In this document: positions 8,327 through 16,840 of the stretch, piece after piece
How positions within the stretch are numbered: position 1 is the first letter of the stretch
How the letters are laid out: the number at the start of each line of letters is the position of its first letter
Assembly (NCBI GenBank): GCA_963798275.1
Contig: CAWCTB010000017.1
Location: forward strand, 124,001-188,000
Direction of reading: 5' to 3'
DNA: 64,000 nucleotides
From: CAWCTB01 sp963798275
GTDB taxonomy: Bacteria > Acidobacteriota > Terriglobia > Terriglobales > Acidobacteriaceae
Translations under genes and position numbers: made by a program
The notes under the pieces: model-generated
What the model saw: only the letters and a program-made list of their open reading frames with translations
Databases searched by the model: none
What the model was told of the DNA's origin: nothing

Positions 8327-9566
8327 TGCGGATCGTCGCAGGCAAGTCTGCGGAACGGGCCGTAAGGACGCTGGAGGCCCGGGGTTCGCGGTTGGAAGAA
8401 GTGGAACCGCAAGTGCGCAAGATCATCGGCGACGTCCGCCGCAATGGCGACAAGGCTCTGACTCGATATGCCACATTGTGGGATGGACTGGAGAAGCAGC
8501 AGCCGTTGCGCGTCAGGCCGGCTGAAATCGAGCAGGCCTGGCGCTCGACGCCGCCAGAAATTCGCAGCGCATTGCGAACCGCCGCCGCAAACATCCGCCG
8601 CTTCTGCCGGTGGCAGATGCCGCGCGAGTGGCGCAAGAAGATAGATGGAGCGGAGCTTGGTCAGTTGGTGCGGCCACTGGATTCGGTTGGCTGCTACGTG
8701 CCGGGCGGACGATATCCCTTGCCGCGACCCTGCTGATGACCGCGATTCCGGCGCAGGTGGCGGGAGTACAACGCGTCGCCGTAGTGTCGCCGCGCCTGCA
8801 GCCGGTCACGCTGGCAGCTGCATCCTTGTTGGGCATTGACGAAGTGTATCGTTGCGGCGGAGCCCAGGCCATAGCGGCGCTGGCTTACGGAACGGAGAGC
8901 GTGCCGCGAGTCGACAAGATCGTTGGTCCCGGCAACGCCTATGTGACTGCAGCCAAGAAGCTGGTCGGCTTCGACTGCGCCATCGACATGCTGGCCGGGC
9001 CCACGGAAGCGGTAATCTTCAGCGACAACGGAAATCCTGATTTCTTGGCGGCCGACCTGGTTGCCCAGGCGGAACACGACCCTGACACTGTGGTAGTTTT
9101 CATTTCTACTAATCGCGATATGGCGAAGCGTATTCGGGCAGCCGTCAAAATGGCGAGTCGCGGCAACGGCATTGCCAGTCAGGCGATCGCCCGGAACGCG
9201 TATATCCTTGTTGCTACCTCGCGTGAGCAGGCTCTCGAGTGGGTCAACCGCCTGGCTCCCGAACACCTCACGATCGAAGAGGACGCCGTCGCCGACGTGC
9301 GCAATGCGGGTTCTGTCTTCGTGGGCGACTACTCTCCGCAATCGGCGGGGGACTACGCGGCAGGACCAAATCATGTGCTGCCCACGGCGGGTGCGGCACG
9401 CTTTCGCGGCGGCTTGAGCGTTCTCGACTTTGTGAAGATCATCACGGTGCAGAAGTTCAGCAAGACCGGACTGCAAAAGATTGCGCCCACCATCGCCAGA
9501 TTGGCGGAAACCGAAGGGCTCGTCGCTCATGCGCAGTCGGTTCGCGCGAGGTGTCCCGATGCTTAA
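8326..9566 (+). CDS. hisD: Histidinol dehydrogenase HisD, one frameshift
   Basis: HisD performs the last two oxidations, L-histidinol to histidine, using NAD and zinc. Family signatures are LVRPLDSVGCYVPGGRYPLP, QAIAALAYGTESVPRVDKIVGPGN, DMLAGPTEAVIF, LVAQAEHDPD, NRLAPEHLTIE and PNHVLPTAGAARFRGGLSV. Catalytic Glu and His lie in the APEHL region. A base is missing near 8723; adding it gives the expected PSTLLMTAIPAQVAGV. The protein would be about 413 residues. It overlaps hisC by eight bases. Confidence 0.92.
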
Positions 9567-10636
9567 GGCTCGCGAAGCGGTTCAGCGCATGCACGAATAC
9601 CACCCGCCGTTGGCGCGCCGCGTGGGTCTGCGCCTCGATTTCAACGAGAACACCGAGGGCTGCTCTCCCAAGGTGCTGGAACGTATCCGCCAGATCACGC
9701 CCGAAGAACTGGCGCGCTATCCCGAGCGGGAGCCGGTCGAGGCGGTGGCGGCGCAGCACCTGAACCTCGCGCCCGCGCAGGTGATTCTCACCAACGGAGT
9801 CGATGAAGCTGTCCACCTGCTGTGCGAGGCCTACCTCGAGCCGGAGCACGAGGTCATCGTGGCGACGCCTACCTTCAGCATGTACGAAATCTATGCGGAA
9901 GCGACTGGGGCGAAGGTGGTGCGCGCGCAATGCGAAGGCGATTTCCGGTTTCCACTGCAGCAAGTCCTGCGAGCAGATCACGCCGGCGACGCGGCTGATC
10001 GCCGTCGCCAGCCCCAACAATCCAACCGGTACCGTAGCGACGCGAAACGAAGTCCTGGCGATGTGCCAGGCAGCGCCCGAGGCCGCGGTCCTGATCGACG
10101 AGGCGTACTTCCACTTTCACGGCGAAACGGTAATTCCCGACATCGCGGCGATGCGTAATCTGTTTGTGGTACGCACCTTTTCGAAGGCCTATGGGCTGGC
10201 TGGCCTGCGCCTGGGCATTCTGGCCGGGCACGTCGAACAGATGCCGATGCTGCGTCGCGTTTCATCTCCTTACAACGTGAATGCGGTCGCGCTCCTGGCA
10301 TTGCCGGTAGCCCTTGCCGATCGTGACTACATTGCGGGCTATGTAGCGCAGGTGAAGCAGGGCCGCGACCGGCTGGAACGCGAACTGCAACGGCTGGGAA
10401 TCTTCTACTGGCCTAGCCATGCCAACTTTCTGCTGCTGAAGATCGGCGAGCGCCATAGCGCGTTTGTGGCGGCTATGCGACAACGTGGGATATTGGTGCG
10501 CGACCGCTCCTCCGACCCCGGCTGTGAAGGTTGTGTGCGTGTCACCATCGGCACGACTGCGCAGATGGACCAGCTGCTTGAGAGCCTGCGAACGGTGGCC
10601 GCTGACCTCGGGCTCGCAAAAGAGGTGAGCGCGTGA
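9559..10636 (+). CDS. hisC: Histidinol-phosphate aminotransferase HisC, one frameshift
   Basis: This PLP enzyme converts imidazole acetol phosphate to histidinol phosphate with glutamate. It is a class I/II aminotransferase: RLDFNENTEGCSPKVLERI at the N-terminus, TNGVDEAVHLLCEAY, ASPNNPTGT, the PLP-contacting Asp in VLIDEAYFHFHG, and the Schiff-base Lys in RTFSKAYGLAGLRLG. The frame changes near 9966-9972, between the PLQQVL and ITPATRLIAVASP segments. The ATG at 9559 overlaps the end of hisD; the TGA end overlaps the hisB GTG. Confidence 0.92.
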
Positions 10637-11220
10637 GAAAGGCCAAGATCCATCGCAAGACCAACGAGACCGACATACGAATTGCGCTCACCATCGAGGG
10701 ACACGGTACATCGTCGATACGCACGGGCATTCGCTTCCTCGACCACATGCTGGAACTGGTGGCGCGTCACGGCGCATTCGACCTGAAGCTGCAGGCCACA
10801 GGCGACCTCGATGTCGACCAGCACCACACGGTCGAAGACGTGGGGATCGCTCTCGGCGAGGCATTTACGCAGGCCCTGGGCAGCAAGCGCGGCATCCTCC
10901 GCGCGGGTTACTTCGTCATGCCCATGGATGAGACGCTGGGCGTGGTGGCGGTCGATTTCGGCGGGCGCAGCGCGGCCGTTGTCGACACCAAGGTGCGCAC
11001 CCGGCTGGTGGGAGATTTGCAATCCGAACTGGTGGTGGATTTCTTCGACGGCTTTTCCCGCGGAGCCAAAGCCAACGTGCACGCCAAGGTGCTCTATGGC
11101 AGGTCGAATCATCACAAGATCGAGGCGCTGTTCAAAGCCTTTGCGCGAGCGCTGCGGGTGGCCTGTTCCAAGGACCGCCAACTGGGCCGCATGCTGCCGA
11201 GCACGAAAGGACTGCTGTGA
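10633..11220 (+). CDS. hisB: Imidazoleglycerol-phosphate dehydratase HisB
   Basis: HisB dehydrates imidazole glycerol phosphate to the acetol phosphate. The 195-residue protein is the monofunctional dehydratase, without the phosphatase domain fused in enterobacteria, and is intact. Metal-binding histidine motifs are FLDHMLELVARHG and DQHHTVEDVGIALGEA, plus the repeated-half equivalents HAKVLYGRSNHHKIEALFKAFARAL. The start is GTG at 10633, in the four-base overlap with hisC. It overlaps hisH by four bases. Confidence 0.95.
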   Translation: MRKAKIHRKTNETDIRIALTIEGHGTSSIRTGIRFLDHMLELVARHGAFDLKLQATGDLDVDQHHTVEDVGIALGEAFTQALGSKRGILRAGYFVMPMDETLGVVAVDFGGRSAAVVDTKVRTRLVGDLQSELVVDFFDGFSRGAKANVHAKVLYGRSNHHKIEALFKAFARALRVACSKDRQLGRMLPSTKGLL

Positions 11221-11808
11221 TCGCGATCGTCGATTACGGCGCCGGCAATCTCGCCTCAGTGGTGAAGGCGGTCCGTCACTTGAGACGCGAGTGCGTGGTC
11301 ACGACCGATGCGAACGAGGTTCGACGTGCGCAACAGATTGTGATACCCGGCGTAGGCAACTTCAAGGCCACGGCGCCGCTGGCCCGGGGTGACCTGGGCA
11401 GTGCGGTGCGACAGTCGATTGCCGAAGGGAAGCCACTGCTCGGCATTTGTCTCGGGCTGCAGTGGCTGTTTGCCGGCAGCACTGAGGCTCCTGAATTGCC
11501 GGGGCTGGGAATTTTCGAGGGGACCTGCACGCGATTTTCGGACCTCGTGAAATCGCCGCACGTCGGATGGGACCGAATTGAGGTCGAGCTCCGGTTCGCG
11601 CCTGCTCAAGACGGTTCCAAATGGAGCGTACGTTTATTTCACTCATTCCTACCGCCCCCCCTTGTGCGACGAAACGGTCGCAACGTGCGTGTACGAAGAG
11701 CCTTTCACTGCGGCGGCGGAGCGGGACAATCTCTTCGGTGTGCAGTTTCATCCGGAGAAGTCGGGAGATGTCGGGCTGAAAATACTGGAGAACTTCTGTG
11801 GACTCTGA
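11217..11808 (+). CDS. hisH: Imidazole glycerol phosphate synthase glutaminase HisH, one frameshift
   Basis: HisH releases ammonia from glutamine and passes it through the HisF barrel. It is a class I glutamine amidotransferase: VDYGAGNLASV at the start, nucleophile Cys in LLGICLGLQWLF, and the His/Glu pair in GVQFHPEKSGDVGL. The start is GTG 11217, overlapping hisB. The frame breaks near 11585. The downstream part (VPNGAYVYFTHSYRPP onward) lies in another frame and ends at TGA 11806-11808, inside the first codons of hisF. Confidence 0.92.
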
Positions 11809-13243
11809 GACATTAGCCAAACGCGTAATCGCCTGTCTGGATGTCGACGGCGGGCGGGTGGTGAAGGGCATTCAATTCGAGCAGATTCGCGATGCCGGCG
11901 ATCCCGCGGAATTGGCTGCTGCCCACAGCGACGCCGGAGCCGATGAAATCGTGTTGCTGGACATCACCGCCACCGCACACTCGCGCAACACGCTTCTTGA
12001 TACCGTCAGGCGTACCGCCCGGCAGTTGTTTATTCCGTTCGCGGTGGGCGGGGGCATTCGTTCGCTCGACGACGCCTCCGCCGTGTTGGACTGCGGCTGC
12101 GACAAGGTCGCGATCAACTCGGCTGCGGTCGCCCATCCGCTGCTTATCACCCAGATTGCCGAGCGCTACGGCTCCCAGGCTGTGGTAGTTGCTATCGATG
12201 CCCGACGAGCGAGTACTACAGCGTGGGAGGTCTATGTCTGGGGAGGCCGCAAGCCGACGGGCAAAGATGTGCGCCAGTGGGCCATCGCGGCCGAAGACTT
12301 GGGTGCAGGCGAAATTCTGCTGACGTCGATGGACCGCGACGGCACCAAGGCAGGGTTCGACTGCCCGCTCACCAAGGCCATCGCCACCTCGGTGCGGATT
12401 CCGGTGATCGCGTCGGGAGGTGCGGGGGAACCGCGACACTTCGTGGAAGTCTTCCAGCAGGGCGCCGCCGATGCTGCGCTGGCTGCCTCGGTGTTCCACT
12501 TTGGCTTGAAGTCGGTCGATGCGATCAAGCAGGCGATGCACCAGGCCGGAATTCCCGTGAGGCTCGACATGCTGATTCCTTCAATCGACCTGATGGGCGG
12601 GAAGATCGTCCAGCTCGTTCAAGGCGAAAAGAAAGCCCTGGAATTCAGCAATGCTTCCGAATGGGTCGAGCGCTTCGCGCGATTTCCACTGGTGCAGTTG
12701 ATCGACCTCGACGCCGCCATGGGCAAGGGATCGAACCTCAGCTTGATTGCCGACTTCTGCGGGAAGCTACCTTGCCAGGTGGGGGGAGGCATTCGCAGCG
12801 TGGCAGCCGCGCAGGCGCTGCTCAGTTTGGGAGCCAGGCGGGTGATTGCCGGATCATCGCTGGTCAAGGACGGAGCGGTAGACGTGGAATACGCGGCAGG
12901 TCTCAGTGACGCCGTGGGAGCCGACAGAGTTGTCTGCGCCATCGATTCGCGTGGCGGCCATGTCGCCATTCACGGCTGGAAGACTATCACGGAAATCACG
13001 CCCGTCGAGATGATGCGCCGACTGGAGCCCTTCTGCACGGCGTTTCTCTACACGCACATTGATACGGAAGGGCTGCTGCAAGGCATACCGCTGGACGTCA
13101 TCAGGGATCTACGCGGTCAAACCTCACGTCGTTTAATCGCCGCCGGAGGCATACGAAGCCAGCAGGAAATCGACGCGTTGGACGCCATGGGAGTGGATGC
13201 AGTTGTCGGGATGGCGATCTACTCCGGCCTGATCGCGGTCTAG
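11798..13243 (+). CDS. hisF: HisF-HisA fusion: IGP synthase cyclase joined to ProFAR isomerase
   Basis: One open frame of 481 residues holds two half-barrel-derived TIM barrels in tandem. Residues 1-256 are HisF, with catalytic Asp15 (IACLDVDGG) and Asp134 (VVAIDAR), ending in the usual HisF C-terminus GIPVRL. Residues 258-481 are HisA, starting at MLIPSIDLMGGKIVQLVQG, with Asp264 and Asp422 (THIDTEG) in the catalytic positions. The enzymes act at successive steps: HisA isomerises ProFAR to PRFAR, and HisF closes the imidazole ring with HisH ammonia. The junction is only Asp257. An alternative is two genes: HisA has its own ATG at 12569 with GAGG upstream, and one missing T would restore a TGA right after GIPVRL. 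The start is GTG 11798, overlapping hisH. Confidence 0.85.
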   Translation: MDSETLAKRVIACLDVDGGRVVKGIQFEQIRDAGDPAELAAAHSDAGADEIVLLDITATAHSRNTLLDTVRRTARQLFIPFAVGGGIRSLDDASAVLDCGCDKVAINSAAVAHPLLITQIAERYGSQAVVVAIDARRASTTAWEVYVWGGRKPTGKDVRQWAIAAEDLGAGEILLTSMDRDGTKAGFDCPLTKAIATSVRIPVIASGGAGEPRHFVEVFQQGAADAALAASVFHFGLKSVDAIKQAMHQAGIPVRLDMLIPSIDLMGGKIVQLVQGEKKALEFSNASEWVERFARFPLVQLIDLDAAMGKGSNLSLIADFCGKLPCQVGGGIRSVAAAQALLSLGARRVIAGSSLVKDGAVDVEYAAGLSDAVGADRVVCAIDSRGGHVAIHGWKTITEITPVEMMRRLEPFCTAFLYTHIDTEGLLQGIPLDVIRDLRGQTSRRLIAAGGIRSQQEIDALDAMGVDAVVGMAIYSGLIAV

Positions 13244-13252
13244 GTTACTGCG

Positions 13253-14658
13253 CTAAGTGCGGTGTACCGGAGTGGCCGCAGGGCTGTCTGGCTGGCGCGG
13301 AGCGGTTGCCGCCAGGACCGGCAAGCGAACCTCGACCTTCAATCCGTGGGGAACCACATTGCTCGCCACTACGGTGCCGCCATGGGCTGTTACGGCATTG
13401 CGAACAATCGCCAGACCGAGCCCCATGCCTCCGGTAGTGGTGTCGCGCGCGTCGTCGACCCGGTAGAACGGCTTGAACAGCAGAGGCAGCGATTCTTCCG
13501 GAACACCCGGGCCGTTGTCGCGGACGGAAAGGAAAGCGAAGCCATCTTCGCGATGCAAGCTGACTTGAATCTTGCCGCCCTCGCCCGAGTAAAAGATGGC
13601 ATTGCGCACGAGGTTCTCGACCACGCTGCGAAGCAGCGCCGGATCGCCGCTGATGAACACGTCGTGGTCACCGTCGTAGTCGATTTGCGCCCTCATGCGG
13701 CGGCTTCAAAGCGCGCGTCCTCCAGAACGTCTTCGACCACTGCATTCAGCGAAAGCCGTTCCAGCTTGGGCTTCTGCTGGCCGCTTTCCAGGCGCGCCAC
13801 GGTTAGAATCCGCTCCAGCATCGAGTCAAGCTGGATGGTGTCCTGCTCGATGCGATCCAGCATTTCCTCGCGCTCGCTGGCTCAGCATCATGGGCCAGCG
13901 CCAGGGCCAGCCGGATACGCGCGATGGGCGAACGCAACTCGTGCGAGACGCCGCTGAGCAGGTTGCGCTCGCTCTGGATCAGGTTGCGCAACTCCCCCGC
14001 CATGGAATCGAAGTCGCGCACCAGGTCGGCGATCTCGTCGCGACGGTTCCCGATGTATCTCCCGACGCGAATGTCGAGATTGCCGCGCGCCAACTCGTTG
14101 GTCGCCTTACGCAGGCGCTCAATCGGCTTGCTCAGGTAGTGCGCGATGATCAGGCAGAGGAACGCGGAAACGATGGTGCCCAGCTTCAGGGTCCACAGAA
14201 TGTCGCCGGGAACGCGCTCGGAGATCGGCGGCGGCACGAATTCCGCTGACCAGGAGATATTCGGCGTGAGAAGTGTTGACCCGGGCTAACGGCGACGGAG
14301 ACGTCGTCGGTACGCAGCGAACCCGCCGCGTTTTCGGGCCTCTTGGCTGTGCCTCGGATGTCGTCGGGGAGGGGACGGCCACTCAGTTCGTTGCCCTCCT
14401 CGTCCAGCAGCCAGTATGAAGTGCGGCCGTGCATCGACATCCGGTCGAGCAGTGTCCGGAGCGCCGGCTGCTCGGCCGTTTTCGTAGGTCGACGCGGCAT
14501 CGCGGCCCAGGTCGGGCATGAGCTGACGCGTGGGTTGAATCCACCACGGCCGCTCGGAGTGCAGACGCACGTGCAGACGCAGGTAAAGAGCGCCCAGCAG
14601 CAGTGCCTGTGCCACCCAGAAGGGCAGGAAGATTTTCCAGAAGAGACGCCGGTTCATG
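13253..14658 (-). CDS. cpxA: CpxA-like sensor histidine kinase, several frameshifts
   Basis: This membrane kinase senses envelope signals and phosphorylates the adjacent regulator. Pieced together across frames it has an N-terminal membrane segment (LFWKIFLPFWVAQALLLGALYL) and a periplasmic region. A second membrane segment (TLKLGTIVSAFLCLIIAHYL) is followed by a HAMP domain (SKPIERLRKATNELARGNLDIRV). The dimerisation domain carries the phospho-acceptor His in LLSGVSHELRSPIARIRL, and the ATPase domain shows NAIFYSG, DNGPGVPEE and GMGLGLAIVRNAV. Frame changes lie near 13690, 13870, 14260 and 14480. The ATG at 14658 overlaps the regulator's TGA. Its stop is nine bases from the his operon stop, in convergent orientation. 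The CpxA label rests on domain layout and the CpxR-like partner. Confidence 0.8.
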
Positions 14659-15393
14659 CCCTGCTCCGTTCCGGAGCACGACGGCGGCCATGAAAGTATC
14701 CGATGCCGCGAATAGGCCGGATCAACTCGTCGCTGCCCGGGACAGCACGCCCAGCTTCTTGCGCAACCGGCTGACGTGTACATCGACGCTGCGATCGAAG
14801 GGATTCAGCGGGCGTCCCAGCGCGACTTCGGCGATCTGCTCGCGGGTGACCACGTTGCCGGCATGGCGCAGCAGCAACTCCAGCACGTTGAACTCCACCG
14901 ACGTAAGATCAACGGGCTGTGCCGCCGCAGGTCACGGTGCGAGTGCCGATCGACATGTGCGATTTCGCCGACGCTCAAGCATTTCGTCGTGTTCGGCGCG
15001 CGGCGCGGTGCCGGCAGCTTCCCGCGTGCGCCGCAGCATGGCGCGAATGCGGGCCACCAGTTCGCGCGGGATCGAAGGGTTTGGCGAGATAGTCGTCGGC
15101 CCCGATCTCCAGCCCCAGGATTCGGTCAACCGCTTCGCCGCGCGCGGTGAGCAGCAGGACCGGCACTGCCGAGTCCTGGCGCAGGGCTTTGAGCAAGCTC
15201 GAATCCGGAGCCGCCCGGCAACATCACGTCCAGAATGATAAGTTCGTGCTCGCCGGAGAGTGCCGCCTGCAGGCCGGTCGGCATGATCGTAGGCGGCGTC
15301 CACCTGGAAGCCTTCCGCTTCCAGGAAGCGCTTCAGCAGGTTGACCAGTCCGTGGTCGTCGTCGACGATGAGCAGACGGTTCACGGTCTTCAT
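14655..15393 (-). CDS. cpxR: CpxR-like OmpR/PhoB-family response regulator, several frameshifts
   Basis: The start ATG at 15393 follows GGAAAGGGCAAA. The receiver domain begins KTVNRLLIVDDDHGLVNLLKRFLEAEGF. The phospho-acceptor Asp is in IILDVMLPGG, the Thr in VLLLTARGEAVDRILGLEIGADDYLAKPFDP and the Lys in the same stretch. The winged-helix DNA-binding domain contains TSVEFNVLELLLRHAGNVV and LGRPLNPFDRSVDVHVSRLRKKLG, which closely follows CpxR (LGKRLTPFDRAIDMHISNLRRKL). It ends PIRGIGYF plus a short basic tail. At least four frame changes occur, near 14745, 14930, 15190 and 15290. It is divergent from the efflux operon, with CpxR-box-like repeats between them. Confidence 0.82.
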
Positions 15394-15451
15394 TTTGCCC
15401 TTTCCTGCAGGCGGCGGTGGTGAAGAATTGTTTCGCGATGTGCTGTAACCC

Positions 15452-15476
15452 TTCACAAAACTTTACCTTCCTTCAC
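15452..15476 (-). promoter_or_regulatory. CpxR-box-like triple direct repeat
   Basis: Three pentamers, TTCAC (15452-15456), TTTAC (15462-15466) and TTCAC (15472-15476), stand at exact 10-bp spacing. On the minus strand they read GTGAA-N5-GTAAA-N5-GTGAA. The E. coli CpxR consensus is GTAAA-N5-GTAAA. The site is 59 bp before the regulator start and 165 bp before the efflux operon start, so it could control either or both. Confidence 0.6.
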
Positions 15477-15640
15477 CCTCTCTTAACGGCCCGTTCGAGG
15501 TCCGTATCCGGTCTAATGCTTATGGGCTAATAATAGTTACTGTCAACTGGCTCGGTTCCAGTGCGCAGTTGCGCGCCATGCCGGCAGCGACTCGCCGTCC
15601 GCGAACTCCTGGAGCGTCGGCAATCTCATAGGAGGAATGT

Positions 15641-16840
15641 GTGAAGCAGGAGCGGATTCATAGGACTCGCAATTGCGATTGCCTTATCGTCTGTGCAGCC
15701 TCTGGCCGGCTGCAGCCGCAATGGCGCCCAGAGCCAAGAGCGCGCGCGCGGGTGGCCGTCCTCCGGCAGTTCCGGTTGGCGTGGCTACCGTCAAGCAGCG
15801 TGACTTTCCCTGTCTATCTCGACCGGACTTGGTTCAGTGCAGGCCTTCAACACCGTCTCGCTGAAGAGCCGGGTTGATGGGCAGATCATGCAGGTCAATT
15901 TCCAGGAAGGGCAGGACGTCCGCAAGGGTGACCTGCTGATCGTCATCGACGAGCGGCCTTACCAGGTAGCGCTGGCCACGGCGCAAGCCAACCTGCAGCG
16001 CGACGAAGCGCAACTGGACAACGCCAAGGCGCAGTACGAGCGCAACAAGGCGCTTTATGAAAGCGGCGTCATCGCCAAGCAGGACCTGGATACGTTGCAG
16101 GCCTCCTTCGGCCAGTATGAAGGCACCATCGCTGCCGACAAGGCCGCCATCGACAGCGCCAAGCTCAATCTGACTTACTGCCGCATCACCTCCCCGATCG
16201 ATGGCCGGGTCGGCCTGCGTCAGGTCGATCCCGGCAACTACGTCACAGGCAGCATCCGACACGCCCATGCTGGTGATCACGCAACTGCATCCGATTGCCG
16301 TGATCTTCACCCTGCCCGAAGACCAGTTGCAGTCGGTGCTCAAGCAGATGCGTCAGGGAACGCTGCCGGTGGACGTCTACAGCCGCGACGATCAGACCAA
16401 GCTCTCGGCCGGCAAGCTGCTGACCATCGACAACCAGATCGATCCAGACCACGGGAACGGCGAAGCTGAAAGCTGTGTTCGAGAATCCGGAGAACACTCT
16501 CTGGCCGAACCAGTTCGTCAACGTTCACCTGCTGCTGGAGACGCGCAAGGACGCGATCACCGCTCCCGCCAGCGCGCAGTGCAGCGCGGTCCGCAGGGTA
16601 CGTTCATCTACGTCGGTGGATAGCAACAACACGGTGCAAGATGCAGCCCGTGCAGGTCGCGCTCACGCAGGGCAACACGGTCGTGATTGCCTCCGGGCTG
16701 CAAGCCGGCGAGAAGCGTGGTCACCGATGGCCAGGAGAAGTTGCAGGCGGGAAGCCGGGTCGCTCCGCAAACGCCGCAGCAGCCAGGCGGACCAATCGAG
16801 GAACGCACAGGTCACCGAAGGAAGCGGCTCGCAGTCATGA
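15641..16840 (+). CDS. mdtA: MdtA-like periplasmic adaptor of an RND pump, frameshifted
   Basis: This membrane-fusion protein links inner-membrane RND pumps to an outer-membrane channel. A GTG start at 15641 follows AGGAGGA. After one frame correction near 15655 the N-terminus is a lipoprotein signal with lipobox LAGC, so it is probably anchored to the inner membrane. Then come the barrel-sandwich half SLKSRVDGQIMQVNFQEGQDVRKGDLL, a coiled-coil hairpin (LATAQANLQRDEAQLDNAKAQYERNKAL), the second lipoyl half RITSPIDGRVGLRQVDPGNYV and beta-barrel sequence. About eight frame changes interrupt it. Its TGA overlaps the next ATG. No outer-membrane TolC-like partner is in the window. Confidence 0.85.
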
